Assembly: GCF_029603165.1 (NCBI RefSeq)
Contig: NZ_JAQSVC010000004.1
Coordinates: forward strand, 62,001 to 126,000
Source of the DNA: Galbibacter pacificus
GTDB lineage: Bacteria > Bacteroidota > Bacteroidia > Flavobacteriales > Flavobacteriaceae
Direction: 5' to 3'
DNA length: 64,000 bases
Part shown: positions 55,833 through 64,000 of the stretch, piece after piece
Layout: every line of letters starts with the position of its first letter
Numbering within the stretch: the first letter of the stretch is position 1
Notes under the pieces: model-generated
The model's database searches: none
What the model saw: the letters and a program-made list of their open reading frames with translations, nothing else
Told to the model about the DNA's origin: nothing
Position numbers and translations under genes: made by a program

Positions 55833-58346
55833 ATGAAATATCTCGCGGTCCTTATTTTTATATTTTCAGCAAAAATATGTGTTGCCCAAAAGGTCATAAT
55901 TACCGGAAACGTGAAAGACAGCGAAACACATGTACCCCTCTCTTTTGCTACCATAACTACAGAAAATGGAGACAATACCATTACCGACCGCAACGGTGAT
56001 TTTTCATTAAACGCAAACAATGGCCTTTCCAGCATAGAAATAAGCTATATTGGATACCAGTCAAAAATAATTGCTGTCGACAACCAAGAACACCTCAATA
56101 TTTTACTCGATAAAAGTATCGAAGCGTTAAACGAGGTGGTGTTGGAACAACATAACTTTGCCCAAACAATCATTAAAAATGCAATAGCAAAGAAAAAAAA
56201 CAACAATCCCGATGACGCCTTAAACACATATAGCTTTAACAGTTACAGCAAACTTATCATTACAGCAAACCCAGATTCCATAAATGGTGCCATCGATTCC
56301 ATTTTTAAGGTTAAAAGAAAAGGCTTAAAGTTTAAAAAGGTAGATTCTACCAGTTACGAGCTAAAAAGACAATTACGTAAATCGCATCTGTACATTACTG
56401 AAAAAGTTTCAAATTTTGCTTATTCCAAGGAAAAAGAAAAACGGGAAACTATTCTAGGAACAAAAATGGCAGGCTTTAAAAAGCCCATTTACGAAATTCT
56501 CACCTTAGAGATGCAATCGTTTTCTTTTTACAAAGACAGATATAAGGTCTTTGGTACCGAATTTATTAGCCCCCTTGGCAGTAAAGCGCTTTCAACCTAT
56601 AATTACATGTTGATAGACACCATAGCCGAGCAAAATAGAAAAGGGTATATGGTACATTATTTTCCCAAAAAAAATAAAGAGCAAATAGCTCTGGAAGGGG
56701 TACTTTATATTGATACAAAAAGTTTTGCCGTACAAAAAATAATTTCCCAACTAAATGCTACCATTGACGTACAAGCAGTTCAAGATTACAAATACTTCCC
56801 CGAAAACGACATTTGGTTTCCAACCAGCAATAAATTAATAGTTGGAAAAGGGCAAAACGACAATGTAGTTACCTTATTTGGAAAACTTAGAATTGCAACA
56901 AGCAGCAAAATGGAAGATTCAACTTTTGTTGGAACAAATCCTGACGATATTACAAAACACATTTATCTTACTTCTGAAATAAACAATTTTGATATTGCCT
57001 TAAACAAACCCGTTACCATAGAACGCCGTGGTACCGCCATAGAATTGCTGGATGCCGCACCAAAAAGGGATGAAGAGTTTTGGAACCAATACCGCAAGGC
57101 TCCCATTACACAAAAAGAAGAAGAAACCTATAAAGCCGTAGACAGCCTTGTGGATGCCAGAAATTTTGAAAAAAAGATTTCATTCATAAGAAAAGTAATG
57201 GTAGGTTATGTAAGCACAAAATATATCGATTTTGATTATAAATCCCTTTTAAAGTTTAACAGGTACGAAGGTTTTAGAATTGGTATGAGCGCCGTTACCA
57301 ACAATACCTTCTCCAGAAAATACAAACTTCATGCATACGGGGCCTATGGAACGAAGGATAAGGATTTTAAATACGGTTTTGGGGCAGAAAGCAGGCTCGA
57401 TAAATATGACGACACCCGTATTGGAATTAACTACAAAGACGATCTGGTAGAAACGGGAAGCCTAACTTTTATTACTGACGGAAGGGCTTTTTACCTTTTC
57501 GAACCCCGGTTGTTCAACTTGAGTCAGTTTCAAAAAGTAAAAGATATAAGCACATATCTTACCCATGATTTCACGCCAAAATTAAGCTCAAAATTCCAGT
57601 TATCGCATCAGGACGTAAAACCAACTTACGATTATACCTACACAAACGACGGCAAGACATACACCACATACCAATCAAGTTTTATAACGGCTTCGTTTCA
57701 ATGGAATCCCTTTAATAAGTACATGCAAACAAACGAGGGAAAAGTTATTATAGACAACAAATATCCTCAGTTTACCATTCAGGCATCGCAAGCACTTAGA
57801 AATATTTTTGACAGCGATTTAAGTTTTTCCAAAATAGCATTAAGGGCAAGACATGAAATACAGCCACTTAACAAAGGCAAAACAACGTTTCTTTTTATAG
57901 GCGGGATAAGTTTTGGCGATTTGCCCATTATGGAATTGTACAATGCATCTCCCAACCAGCCCGATGGAGAAAAAATAATGAACAGGTTTTCGGTGGCCGG
58001 AAGGGATAGCTTTGAAACCATGTATTTCAATGAATTTTTTTCTGACAGGTATGCCATTTTGCAGGCCAAACATTTTTTTAAACGCTTTAACATTACCCAA
58101 AAATTTAGGCCCGAGCTCGTTTTAATTTCACGGTTTGCAATTGGAAACGTATCAGAAAAACAACAGCATGAGGGAATTGAGTTTAGCTCCCTTGAAAATG
58201 GATATCTAGAAAGCGGGCTGGAAATAAACAAAATACTCAAAGGCTTCGGACTTAATTTTATGTACCGGTATGGAGCGTATCATTTACCTAATTTTGAAGA
58301 CAATGTCTCCTTTAAGTTTACGTACTATTTTAGTTTAGGATTCTAG
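55833..58346 (+). CDS. DUF5686 outer-membrane protein with carboxypeptidase-regulatory-like domain
   Basis: An 837-residue protein with a signal peptide (MKYLAVLIFIFSAKICVA), a carboxypeptidase-D regulatory-like beta-sandwich (about 20-105; VPLSFATITTENGDNTITDRNGDFSL) and a large DUF5686 region. The second half has alternating beta strands and ends FKFTYYFSLGF with a terminal phenylalanine, as in outer-membrane barrels. There is no TonB plug. The family is widespread in Bacteroidota; function is unknown. It is followed after 45 bases by an RND-type exporter on the same strand with a TACCTTTG box in between, so they may be partly separate. Confidence 0.87.
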   Translation: MKYLAVLIFIFSAKICVAQKVIITGNVKDSETHVPLSFATITTENGDNTITDRNGDFSLNANNGLSSIEISYIGYQSKIIAVDNQEHLNILLDKSIEALNEVVLEQHNFAQTIIKNAIAKKKNNNPDDALNTYSFNSYSKLIITANPDSINGAIDSIFKVKRKGLKFKKVDSTSYELKRQLRKSHLYITEKVSNFAYSKEKEKRETILGTKMAGFKKPIYEILTLEMQSFSFYKDRYKVFGTEFISPLGSKALSTYNYMLIDTIAEQNRKGYMVHYFPKKNKEQIALEGVLYIDTKSFAVQKIISQLNATIDVQAVQDYKYFPENDIWFPTSNKLIVGKGQNDNVVTLFGKLRIATSSKMEDSTFVGTNPDDITKHIYLTSEINNFDIALNKPVTIERRGTAIELLDAAPKRDEEFWNQYRKAPITQKEEETYKAVDSLVDARNFEKKISFIRKVMVGYVSTKYIDFDYKSLLKFNRYEGFRIGMSAVTNNTFSRKYKLHAYGAYGTKDKDFKYGFGAESRLDKYDDTRIGINYKDDLVETGSLTFITDGRAFYLFEPRLFNLSQFQKVKDISTYLTHDFTPKLSSKFQLSHQDVKPTYDYTYTNDGKTYTTYQSSFITASFQWNPFNKYMQTNEGKVIIDNKYPQFTIQASQALRNIFDSDLSFSKIALRARHEIQPLNKGKTTFLFIGGISFGDLPIMELYNASPNQPDGEKIMNRFSVAGRDSFETMYFNEFFSDRYAILQAKHFFKRFNITQKFRPELVLISRFAIGNVSEKQQHEGIEFSSLENGYLESGLEINKILKGFGLNFMYRYGAYHLPNFEDNVSFKFTYYFSLGF

Positions 58347-58391
58347 GCACATTCGCATAGGTTTTCTACCTTTGCACGGAAATTTATTTAA

Positions 58392-60791
58392 ATGAAAAAC
58401 AAGATCGGCAAAGGCTTTTGGAAGAAAACCGCTAGAATCATTCTACGCAATCGCATATTAATTCTAATAATGCTGCTTGGAGTTACGGTTTTTCTTGCCA
58501 TGCAATGGAAAAATATGCGTTTTACCTTTACCGAGGCCAATTTATTGCCCGATCATCACCCCATTAATATTGAATACAATAAGTTCCTTAAAACTTTTGG
58601 CGAAGAAGGCAACCTTATTGTTATTGCCATTAAGGATCCTAATTTATTTACCCCCGACAATTTTAATGCCTGGAACAAGCTTAGTAAACAACTACAGGCA
58701 AAACCAGAGGTAAGCCTTGTGGTATCTACCGATAATTTGCAAAAAATTGTCAAAAATGAAGCAACGCACAAGTTTGAGCTCACCCCCCTTATTAATAAAG
58801 GTAAATTAAAAACAAAGGCAGAAGTAGATAGCATTAAAGACGAAATATTTTTAAAGCTTCCCTTTTACCAAAGTTTATTGTACAACAAAGAGACCCATAC
58901 CATTAGAAGCGCCATTTATCTTGACAAGGAAATTGTTAATACCAGCGTAAGGAAAGATTTTGTTTTAAACGATTTTATTCCACTTATAAACGATTTTGAA
59001 GCAAAAACAGGGCTCGATGTCAGGGTTTCCGGAATGCCTTATATACGAACGTTAAATTCTCAAAGCATTATTGACGAAATAAGCATGTTTATTGGGGCAG
59101 CCCTTGGCGTAACTTCATTGATATTCTTTTTCTTCTTTAGGTCGTTCAGGGCAACATTTATTTCAATGATCGTTGTTATTATTGGCGTTATGTGGGCGTT
59201 CGGCATTCTTGGTTTGCTTCATTACGAAATAACCGTACTAACAGCATTAATTCCACCGTTGATTATTGTAATTGGTATCCCCAATTGTATTTTTCTTATC
59301 AATAAATATCAACAGGAAGTACAAAAACATGGCAATCAGGCAAAATCATTGCAACGCGTTATATCAAATGTTGGAAACGCCACTTTAATGACCAACATAA
59401 CAACCGCGGCAGGTTTTGCAACTTTTATAATTACAGAAAGTAAACTATTAAAGGAATTTGGTATTGTTGCCTCTATAAACATTTTTGCAATTTTTGTACT
59501 GTCTTTATTAATAATCCCAACTATATACAGTTTCATGCCTTTGCCAAAAACAAAGCACCTTAAACATTTAAATAAAAAATGGATCGGGACATTTGTCGGT
59601 TGGATGGAAAACACGGTAAGAAACCACAGAATAGCGGTTTTTATAGTTGCCTTATTTGCCATGATTGGAAGTATTATAGGAATTTACCAAATAAGGATAT
59701 CGGGAAGCCTCATAGAAGACATGCCCAAAAGCGCCGCCTTTTTTGATGATATCCGTTTTTTTGAAAAAGAATTTGATGGGATATTGCCAGTTGAAATTAT
59801 GGTTGACACCAAAAGAAAAAACGGCGTAATGAAGCTCTCGACCCTTCGCAGAATGGAAGAACTTGAAGAGCTAATTAAAGAAATTCCAGAACTTTCAGAC
59901 CCCATTTCAATTACAAACCTGGTTAAATACTCCAAACAGGCATATTACAATGGGAACCCTAATTATTATCAACTGCCCAACAATCAAGAAAATACCTTTA
60001 TCCTTTCCTATGCCAAAGGGTCTGCAAATAATTCTGATTTACTTAAAAGTTTTGTAGATTCTACCGGGCAAATAGCGCGCATAACTACTTTCATGAAAGA
60101 TATAGGCACTGATAAAATGGAAGGGATTGAAAGCGACTTGTGGAAGAAGATAAATAAAGAACTCCCGCCCGGCCGTTACAATGTAACCCTAACGGGGAAA
60201 GCCTTGGTTTTTATGAAAGGAACCAAATATTTGGTAAAAAACCTGGTGATGTCCCTAGCATTGGCCATATTTTTAATATCACTGTTTATGGCATATATGT
60301 TCCGGTCTTTTAAAATGATTGTAGTCTCATTGATTCCAAATATTCTTCCACTGATTATTACTGCGGGAATGATGGGCTTTTTAGGCATCCCCATTAAACC
60401 TTCCACAATTTTGGTTTTCAGCGTGGCTTTCGGGATTTCTGTTGACGACACCATACATTTTCTTGCAAAATACAGACAAGAACTTACTAAAAATCATTGG
60501 CACATACGTAAATCTGTATACAACTCACTAAGAGAAACCGGTGTGAGCATGTTTTATACTTCCATTGTTTTGTTCTTTGGCTTCTCTGTGTTCATGCTCA
60601 GTAGCTTTGGTGGCACCAAAGCATTAGGAGGCTTGGTATCTTTTACCTTACTAATTGCAATGCTCTCTAATTTAATTTTGTTACCGGCACTCTTATTGGC
60701 TCTAGAACGTAATATTGCTAATAAAAAAGTATTGAAAAAGCCAAATATAGATGTCCTTCCAAAAAGTGGGAAAGAACAAGAAACCCTATAA
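58392..60791 (+). CDS. RND/MMPL-family exporter
   Basis: A 799-residue membrane protein with twelve TM segments in two halves of one plus five, and two extracytoplasmic domains (about 55-215 and 430-610). The sterol-sensing/MMPL signature is visible as GIPNCIFLINKYQQEVQKHG in the first half and FGISVDDTIHFLAKYRQELTKN in the second, including the acidic pair for proton relay. Members move lipids, hopanoids or hydrophobic compounds across the inner membrane. No fusion protein or outer-membrane channel of the tripartite type is near, which suits a lipid-export role. Substrate is unknown. Confidence 0.9.
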   Translation: MKNKIGKGFWKKTARIILRNRILILIMLLGVTVFLAMQWKNMRFTFTEANLLPDHHPINIEYNKFLKTFGEEGNLIVIAIKDPNLFTPDNFNAWNKLSKQLQAKPEVSLVVSTDNLQKIVKNEATHKFELTPLINKGKLKTKAEVDSIKDEIFLKLPFYQSLLYNKETHTIRSAIYLDKEIVNTSVRKDFVLNDFIPLINDFEAKTGLDVRVSGMPYIRTLNSQSIIDEISMFIGAALGVTSLIFFFFFRSFRATFISMIVVIIGVMWAFGILGLLHYEITVLTALIPPLIIVIGIPNCIFLINKYQQEVQKHGNQAKSLQRVISNVGNATLMTNITTAAGFATFIITESKLLKEFGIVASINIFAIFVLSLLIIPTIYSFMPLPKTKHLKHLNKKWIGTFVGWMENTVRNHRIAVFIVALFAMIGSIIGIYQIRISGSLIEDMPKSAAFFDDIRFFEKEFDGILPVEIMVDTKRKNGVMKLSTLRRMEELEELIKEIPELSDPISITNLVKYSKQAYYNGNPNYYQLPNNQENTFILSYAKGSANNSDLLKSFVDSTGQIARITTFMKDIGTDKMEGIESDLWKKINKELPPGRYNVTLTGKALVFMKGTKYLVKNLVMSLALAIFLISLFMAYMFRSFKMIVVSLIPNILPLIITAGMMGFLGIPIKPSTILVFSVAFGISVDDTIHFLAKYRQELTKNHWHIRKSVYNSLRETGVSMFYTSIVLFFGFSVFMLSSFGGTKALGGLVSFTLLIAMLSNLILLPALLLALERNIANKKVLKKPNIDVLPKSGKEQETL

Positions 60792-60920
60792 AAAGGATTC
60801 ATCGGGAATTTTTAAAACCTACAAAAATTAAACATCGCTTATACTAGGCCTTCTCTACATGATAGCTATTGGCCATAAAAAGCCTGCATGTATTATTTTT
60901 GAAATAAAAATCTTGGAAAT

Positions 60921-61025
60921 AAAAAAAGTCTGCCGAAAAAACAAGTTTTTCAGACAGACTTTAAGGTTCCCCCAAACCTACATTTTTAAATATTTTTAGT
61001 TCCTATAAAGGCGAAGTTCCTATTT
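60921..61025 (-). ncRNA. Candidate small RNA with intrinsic terminator
   Basis: On the minus strand a TATCTTTG -7 element (61039-61032) is followed by about 105 bases and an intrinsic terminator: AAAGTCTG pairs with CAGACTTT (60962-60955 and 60932-60925), an inner A/T stem, then seven T. An internal hairpin AGGTT-TGGGGG-AACCT (60979-60964) and two copies of TAGGAACT 17 bases apart lie before it. No reading frame or known RNA was recognised. The rest of 60792-61290 holds nothing else but the asnS promoter; it is AT-rich. Confidence 0.5.
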
Positions 61026-61255
61026 CTCTTACAAAGATAAGCTGTATTTTCTATATAATTACGGGTGTTTTTCCCCTTTTTTATTATCTAAAAAAAAACT
61101 TAATATTTTTTCTTATATGTTAAATGTACGAATTTTTATTTATCCTTACGTAAATTCTCACATTAAATTTATGATTTTTTTAAGTAAAACAAAAGCATCT
61201 TCTTATAATTTCATTTAAAGATTATCGACTAGTTACAAAAGTAGCTTTAAAATTT

Positions 61256-61263
61256 TATCTTTG
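61256..61263 (+). promoter_or_regulatory. Predicted -7 element of asnS (TATCTTTG)
   Basis: TATCTTTG matches the TAnnTTTG consensus, 28 bases before the preferred asnS start. The upstream box is weak (TTAC at the 19-base spacing). Confidence 0.5.
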
Positions 61264-61290
61264 TGCCCTCACTTATTGAAGTTACCTATA

Positions 61291-62724
61291 ATGAAATCAA
61301 ATACTATAAAAGAACTGTTAACCGGAGAAAAACTCCTTCAAGAAGTTAAAGTAAAAGGATGGATACGTACCTTTAGGAGCAATCGGTTTATTGCTTTAAA
61401 CGATGGCTCCACAATTAACAATATACAATGCGTAGTCGATTTTGAAAACACGCCTGAAAATGTTTTAAAGCAAATCAACACAGGAGCTGCAGTTACCATT
61501 AGTGGGACTTTGATAGAAAGCCAGGGAAAAGGCCAGCGCGTAGAAATACAAGTTCAGGACATTGAAATACTGGGGATTGCCAACCCTGAAGAATATCCCA
61601 TTCAGCCTAAAAAACACTCATTGGAGTTTTTAAGGGAGAAAGCACATTTGCGTGTTCGCACCAGTACTTTTAGTGCTGTTATGCGTGTACGTTCAGCTTT
61701 ATCGTTTGCCGTACACCAATATTTTCAGCAAAATGGTTTTTATTATGTAAATACACCTATAATTACCGGATCGGATGCTGAAGGTGCTGGAGAGATGTTC
61801 AGGGTAACTACCTTGGACGCAAAAAAACCTCCCTTAAATGATAAAAACGAAATTGATTACAAAGAAGATTTCTTTGGCAAAGAGACCAATTTAACCGTTT
61901 CGGGCCAGCTTGAAGGCGAAGCCTATGCCATGGGTCTTGGAAAAATATATACTTTTGGACCAACTTTTAGGGCCGAAAACTCAAACACCTCAAGGCACTT
62001 GGCAGAATTTTGGATGATCGAACCCGAAGTAGCTTTTCTGGACCTCGACGGAAACATGGACCTTGCCGAAGACTTTATAAAATATGTGGTGGGGTACGCT
62101 CTGGATAATTGCAAAGACGACCTTGAGTTTTTAGAACAAAGATTGTTGCAGGAAGAAAAAACAAAGCCACAAGCCGAAAGAAGCGAAATGAAACTTACGG
62201 ACAAGCTTCGCTTTGTTTTAGAAAACAATTTTAAACGGGTAAGTTACACCGAGGCCATTGAAATATTAAAGAACTCAAAACCCAATAAAAAGAAAAAATT
62301 CAGTTACACAATTAAAGAATGGGGCGCCGACCTACAAAGTGAACACGAACGCTATTTGGTAGAAAAACACTTTAAAGCCCCAGTGATATTGTTTGACTAT
62401 CCTGCCAAAATCAAAGCTTTCTACATGCGCCTTAACGATGACGGAAAAACCGTAAGGGCCATGGATATACTTTTCCCGGGAATTGGGGAAATTGTTGGCG
62501 GGGCACAAAGAGAAGAACGTTACGACGTGCTCAAGGAAAAAATAAAGGCAATGGGCATAGACGAAAAAGAGCTTTGGTGGTACCTTGATTTAAGAAAATT
62601 CGGGACTGCAACTCACAGTGGTTTTGGTCTAGGATTTGAACGTTTGGTGCTCTTTACAACCGGAATGACAAACATTCGGGACGTAATTCCATTCCCGAGA
62701 ACACCCCAAAATGCCGAATTTTAG
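61291..62724 (+). CDS. asnS: Asparaginyl-tRNA synthetase
   Basis: A 477-residue class IIb synthetase. N-terminal OB-fold anticodon-binding domain ([20 protein letters not shown]), then class II motif 1, motif 2 ([25 protein letters not shown]) and motif 3 ([10 protein letters not shown]). The segment [12 protein letters not shown] is specific for asparaginyl enzymes. An in-frame TTG at 61261 overlaps the predicted -7 element, so the ATG at 61291 ([10 protein letters not shown]) is chosen. It charges tRNA-Asn directly, so an amidotransferase route is not needed for this tRNA. A terminator and rpoN follow. Confidence 0.97.
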   Translation: MKSNTIKELLTGEKLLQEVKVKGWIRTFRSNRFIALNDGSTINNIQCVVDFENTPENVLKQINTGAAVTISGTLIESQGKGQRVEIQVQDIEILGIANPEEYPIQPKKHSLEFLREKAHLRVRTSTFSAVMRVRSALSFAVHQYFQQNGFYYVNTPIITGSDAEGAGEMFRVTTLDAKKPPLNDKNEIDYKEDFFGKETNLTVSGQLEGEAYAMGLGKIYTFGPTFRAENSNTSRHLAEFWMIEPEVAFLDLDGNMDLAEDFIKYVVGYALDNCKDDLEFLEQRLLQEEKTKPQAERSEMKLTDKLRFVLENNFKRVSYTEAIEILKNSKPNKKKKFSYTIKEWGADLQSEHERYLVEKHFKAPVILFDYPAKIKAFYMRLNDDGKTVRAMDILFPGIGEIVGGAQREERYDVLKEKIKAMGIDEKELWWYLDLRKFGTATHSGFGLGFERLVLFTTGMTNIRDVIPFPRTPQNAEF

Positions 62725-62748
62725 AATATATTAACACTATATAGTAAT

Positions 62749-62792
62749 AAAACTAGCTCATGAACACCTATTCATAAGGCTAGTTTTTTTAT
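62749..62792 (+). terminator. Terminator of asnS
   Basis: AACTAGC (62751-57) and GCTAGTT (62779-85) around a 21-base loop, followed by TTTTTATTTTT. It lies 25 bases past the asnS stop and ahead of rpoN. Confidence 0.85.
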
Positions 62793-62817
62793 TTTTATAT
62801 AAAGGTTACAAGAGCAT

Positions 62818-64000
62818 ATGCTTAAACAGCAATTACAATTTAAATTATCACAAAAGTTATCGCCGCAACAGATTCAGTTAATGAAATTGATTCAGTTGCC
62901 AACACAGGCATTTGAGCAACGCTTAAAACAAGAGCTTGAAGAAAACCCTGCGCTCGAAAGCGGAAAGGAAGAAAGTGACTTTAACAATGATGACATTGAT
63001 AATTCGATGGAAGAAGATTACGACAGTGATTCTATTAATGCTGAAGATATTAATGTTGATGAATACTTAAGTGATGACGAAATTCCTGAATACCGTTTAC
63101 AATCCAATAATTACAGCAGCGATGATGAAGAGAAAACCGTGCCCTATGCAGCAGGCACATCTTTTCATCAATACCTACTGAACCAGTTAAATACATTCAG
63201 GTTAAACGACAACGAACGGGATATTGCAGAATTTTTAGTGGGAAGCGTAGACGAAAGCGGCTACATCCGCAGGGATATTTCGGATATTGTAGACGACCTT
63301 GCCTTTACCCAAAATGTTTTTACAGACGAAAGCCAAGTAGAAAAAGTACTTGAGCTTGTCCAGCAGCTCGACCCATCCGGGGTTTGTGCCCGAAATTTGC
63401 AAGAATGCCTCCTTATTCAACTGCAAAGTAAAGACCCTACCCCAAGCATAGAACTTGCCATCGATATTTTGGACCGCTCTTTTGAACAGTTTACTAAAAA
63501 ACATTACACAAAACTGATCCAGAAGCACGGAATTACCGAAGAAGAATTAAGGGATGCCATCCATGAAATAGAACGCCTGAACCCAAAACCGGGCGGTTCC
63601 TATTCAGGGAACAACCGGATCGTAGAGCATGTTGTTCCTGATTTCACCATAAAAATTACAGATGGCGAACTGGAACTGTCCCTAAACGGACGAAATGCCC
63701 CGGATTTACATGTGTCCAGGGAGTACAACAATATGCTAAAGGGCTATAAGGACAGTAAAAACAAGTCCAAATCGCAAAAAGATGCCGTTATGTTTATTAA
63801 ACAAAAACTGGATGCCGCCAAATGGTTTATAGAAGCCATAAAACAACGTCAGGAAACATTGTTTGTAACCATGAACTGCATAATGCATTATCAGGAAGAA
63901 TATTTTTTAACCGGTGACGAACGTAAGTTGAAACCAATGATATTAAAAGATATTGCCGATACTATTGGCATGGACGTATCTACCGTATCCAGGGTTGCCA
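62818..64000 (+). CDS. rpoN: RNA polymerase sigma-54 factor, C-terminus cut by window edge
   Basis: The frame opens at ATG 62818 and runs off the window end (394 codons). Region I is LKQQLQFKLSQKLSPQQIQLMKLIQLP, a glutamine-rich activator-contact segment; region II is acidic (about 40-95); then the core-binding domain (QLDPSGVCARNLQECLLIQLQ) and the start of the DNA-binding helix-turn-helix (LKDIADTIGMDVSTVSRVA). Sigma-54 needs an AAA+ activator such as the NtrC-type protein at 11798-13153. The RpoN box lies beyond the window. Confidence 0.96.
   Translation, partial: MLKQQLQFKLSQKLSPQQIQLMKLIQLPTQAFEQRLKQELEENPALESGKEESDFNNDDIDNSMEEDYDSDSINAEDINVDEYLSDDEIPEYRLQSNNYSSDDEEKTVPYAAGTSFHQYLLNQLNTFRLNDNERDIAEFLVGSVDESGYIRRDISDIVDDLAFTQNVFTDESQVEKVLELVQQLDPSGVCARNLQECLLIQLQSKDPTPSIELAIDILDRSFEQFTKKHYTKLIQKHGITEEELRDAIHEIERLNPKPGGSYSGNNRIVEHVVPDFTIKITDGELELSLNGRNAPDLHVSREYNNMLKGYKDSKNKSKSQKDAVMFIKQKLDAAKWFIEAIKQRQETLFVTMNCIMHYQEEYFLTGDERKLKPMILKDIADTIGMDVSTVSRVA

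Noticed and set aside
1-64000. CRISPR arrays, prophage, toxin-antitoxin pairs or defence islands
   Set aside because: No regularly spaced repeats, no phage structural genes and no recognisable defence genes besides the orphan broken vsr were found.

Overview
The window is a 64 kb piece of a low-GC Bacteroidota chromosome, most likely from a marine or soil Flavobacteriaceae. The evidence is the complete Alternative Complex III operon fused to a cytochrome oxidase, a TonB receptor under a TPP riboswitch, GT117/DUF2723, DUF5686 and DUF4301 family proteins, and promoters of the Bacteroidetes type (TTTG, about 19 bases, TAnnTTTG) in place of sigma-70 boxes. Most of the window is ordinary core genome. 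No phage, plasmid, CRISPR array or defence island was seen; the only clear mobile element is one group II intron.

Layout. 1-6.4 kb: an amino-acid permease cut by the window edge, a ChbG/YdjC deacetylase, a Tat-exported TIM-barrel protein, greA with a hairpin leader, a Rieske-like lipoprotein with a nucleotidase, and a Crp-family regulator with a CMD protein and a DJ-1-like lipoprotein. 6.6-9.3 kb: a TonB-dependent receptor behind a TPP riboswitch, predicted to import thiamine. 9.3-13.2 kb: a hybrid histidine kinase facing a sigma-54 activator; rpoN itself begins at 62.8 kb. 13.3-16.2 kb: two tandem paralogous secreted 100-residue proteins separated by a 1.9 kb group IIC-like intron that sits exactly behind a terminator and whose maturase has a one-base frameshift. 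16.4-20 kb: an overlapping chain of PPTase, thiamine-binding protein, PnuC-type transporter, NadR-like kinase and DUF4301. 20-22.4 kb: ahcY, a multi-stem structured intergenic segment and a frameshifted vsr. 22.4-34.3 kb: actABCDEF-coxB-coxA, one respiratory operon read leftward. 34.4-40 kb: a SPOR protein, then rimP-nusA-infB behind an attenuator-like hairpin, then tRNA-Gln. 40-48.3 kb: GT117 protein, polysaccharide deacetylase, VOC protein, cysteine-free thioredoxin-fold protein, metallophosphoesterase, cutC and an Ntn-hydrolase asparaginase. 48.4-64 kb: polA, rplM-rpsI, rpsB-tsf, pyrH-frr, a DUF5686 outer-membrane protein, an RND/MMPL exporter, a candidate small RNA, asnS and the start of rpoN.

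How the parts work together. The act/cox operon encodes quinol:cytochrome c oxidoreductase and the oxygen-reducing subunits I and II as a single electron-transfer chain; subunit III is not in the window. The rimP-nusA-infB, rplM-rpsI, rpsB-tsf and frr genes are the translation core. The most interesting non-coding signals are the terminator-like hairpins in the leaders of both greA and rimP-nusA-infB (two loci encoding transcription elongation factors), a perfect 20-bp inverted repeat between rpsB and tsf, a four-stem element near 21.6 kb, and a candidate small RNA near 61.0 kb. Two genes (intron maturase and vsr) are each broken by exactly one base in a homopolymer, so sequencing error must be considered.
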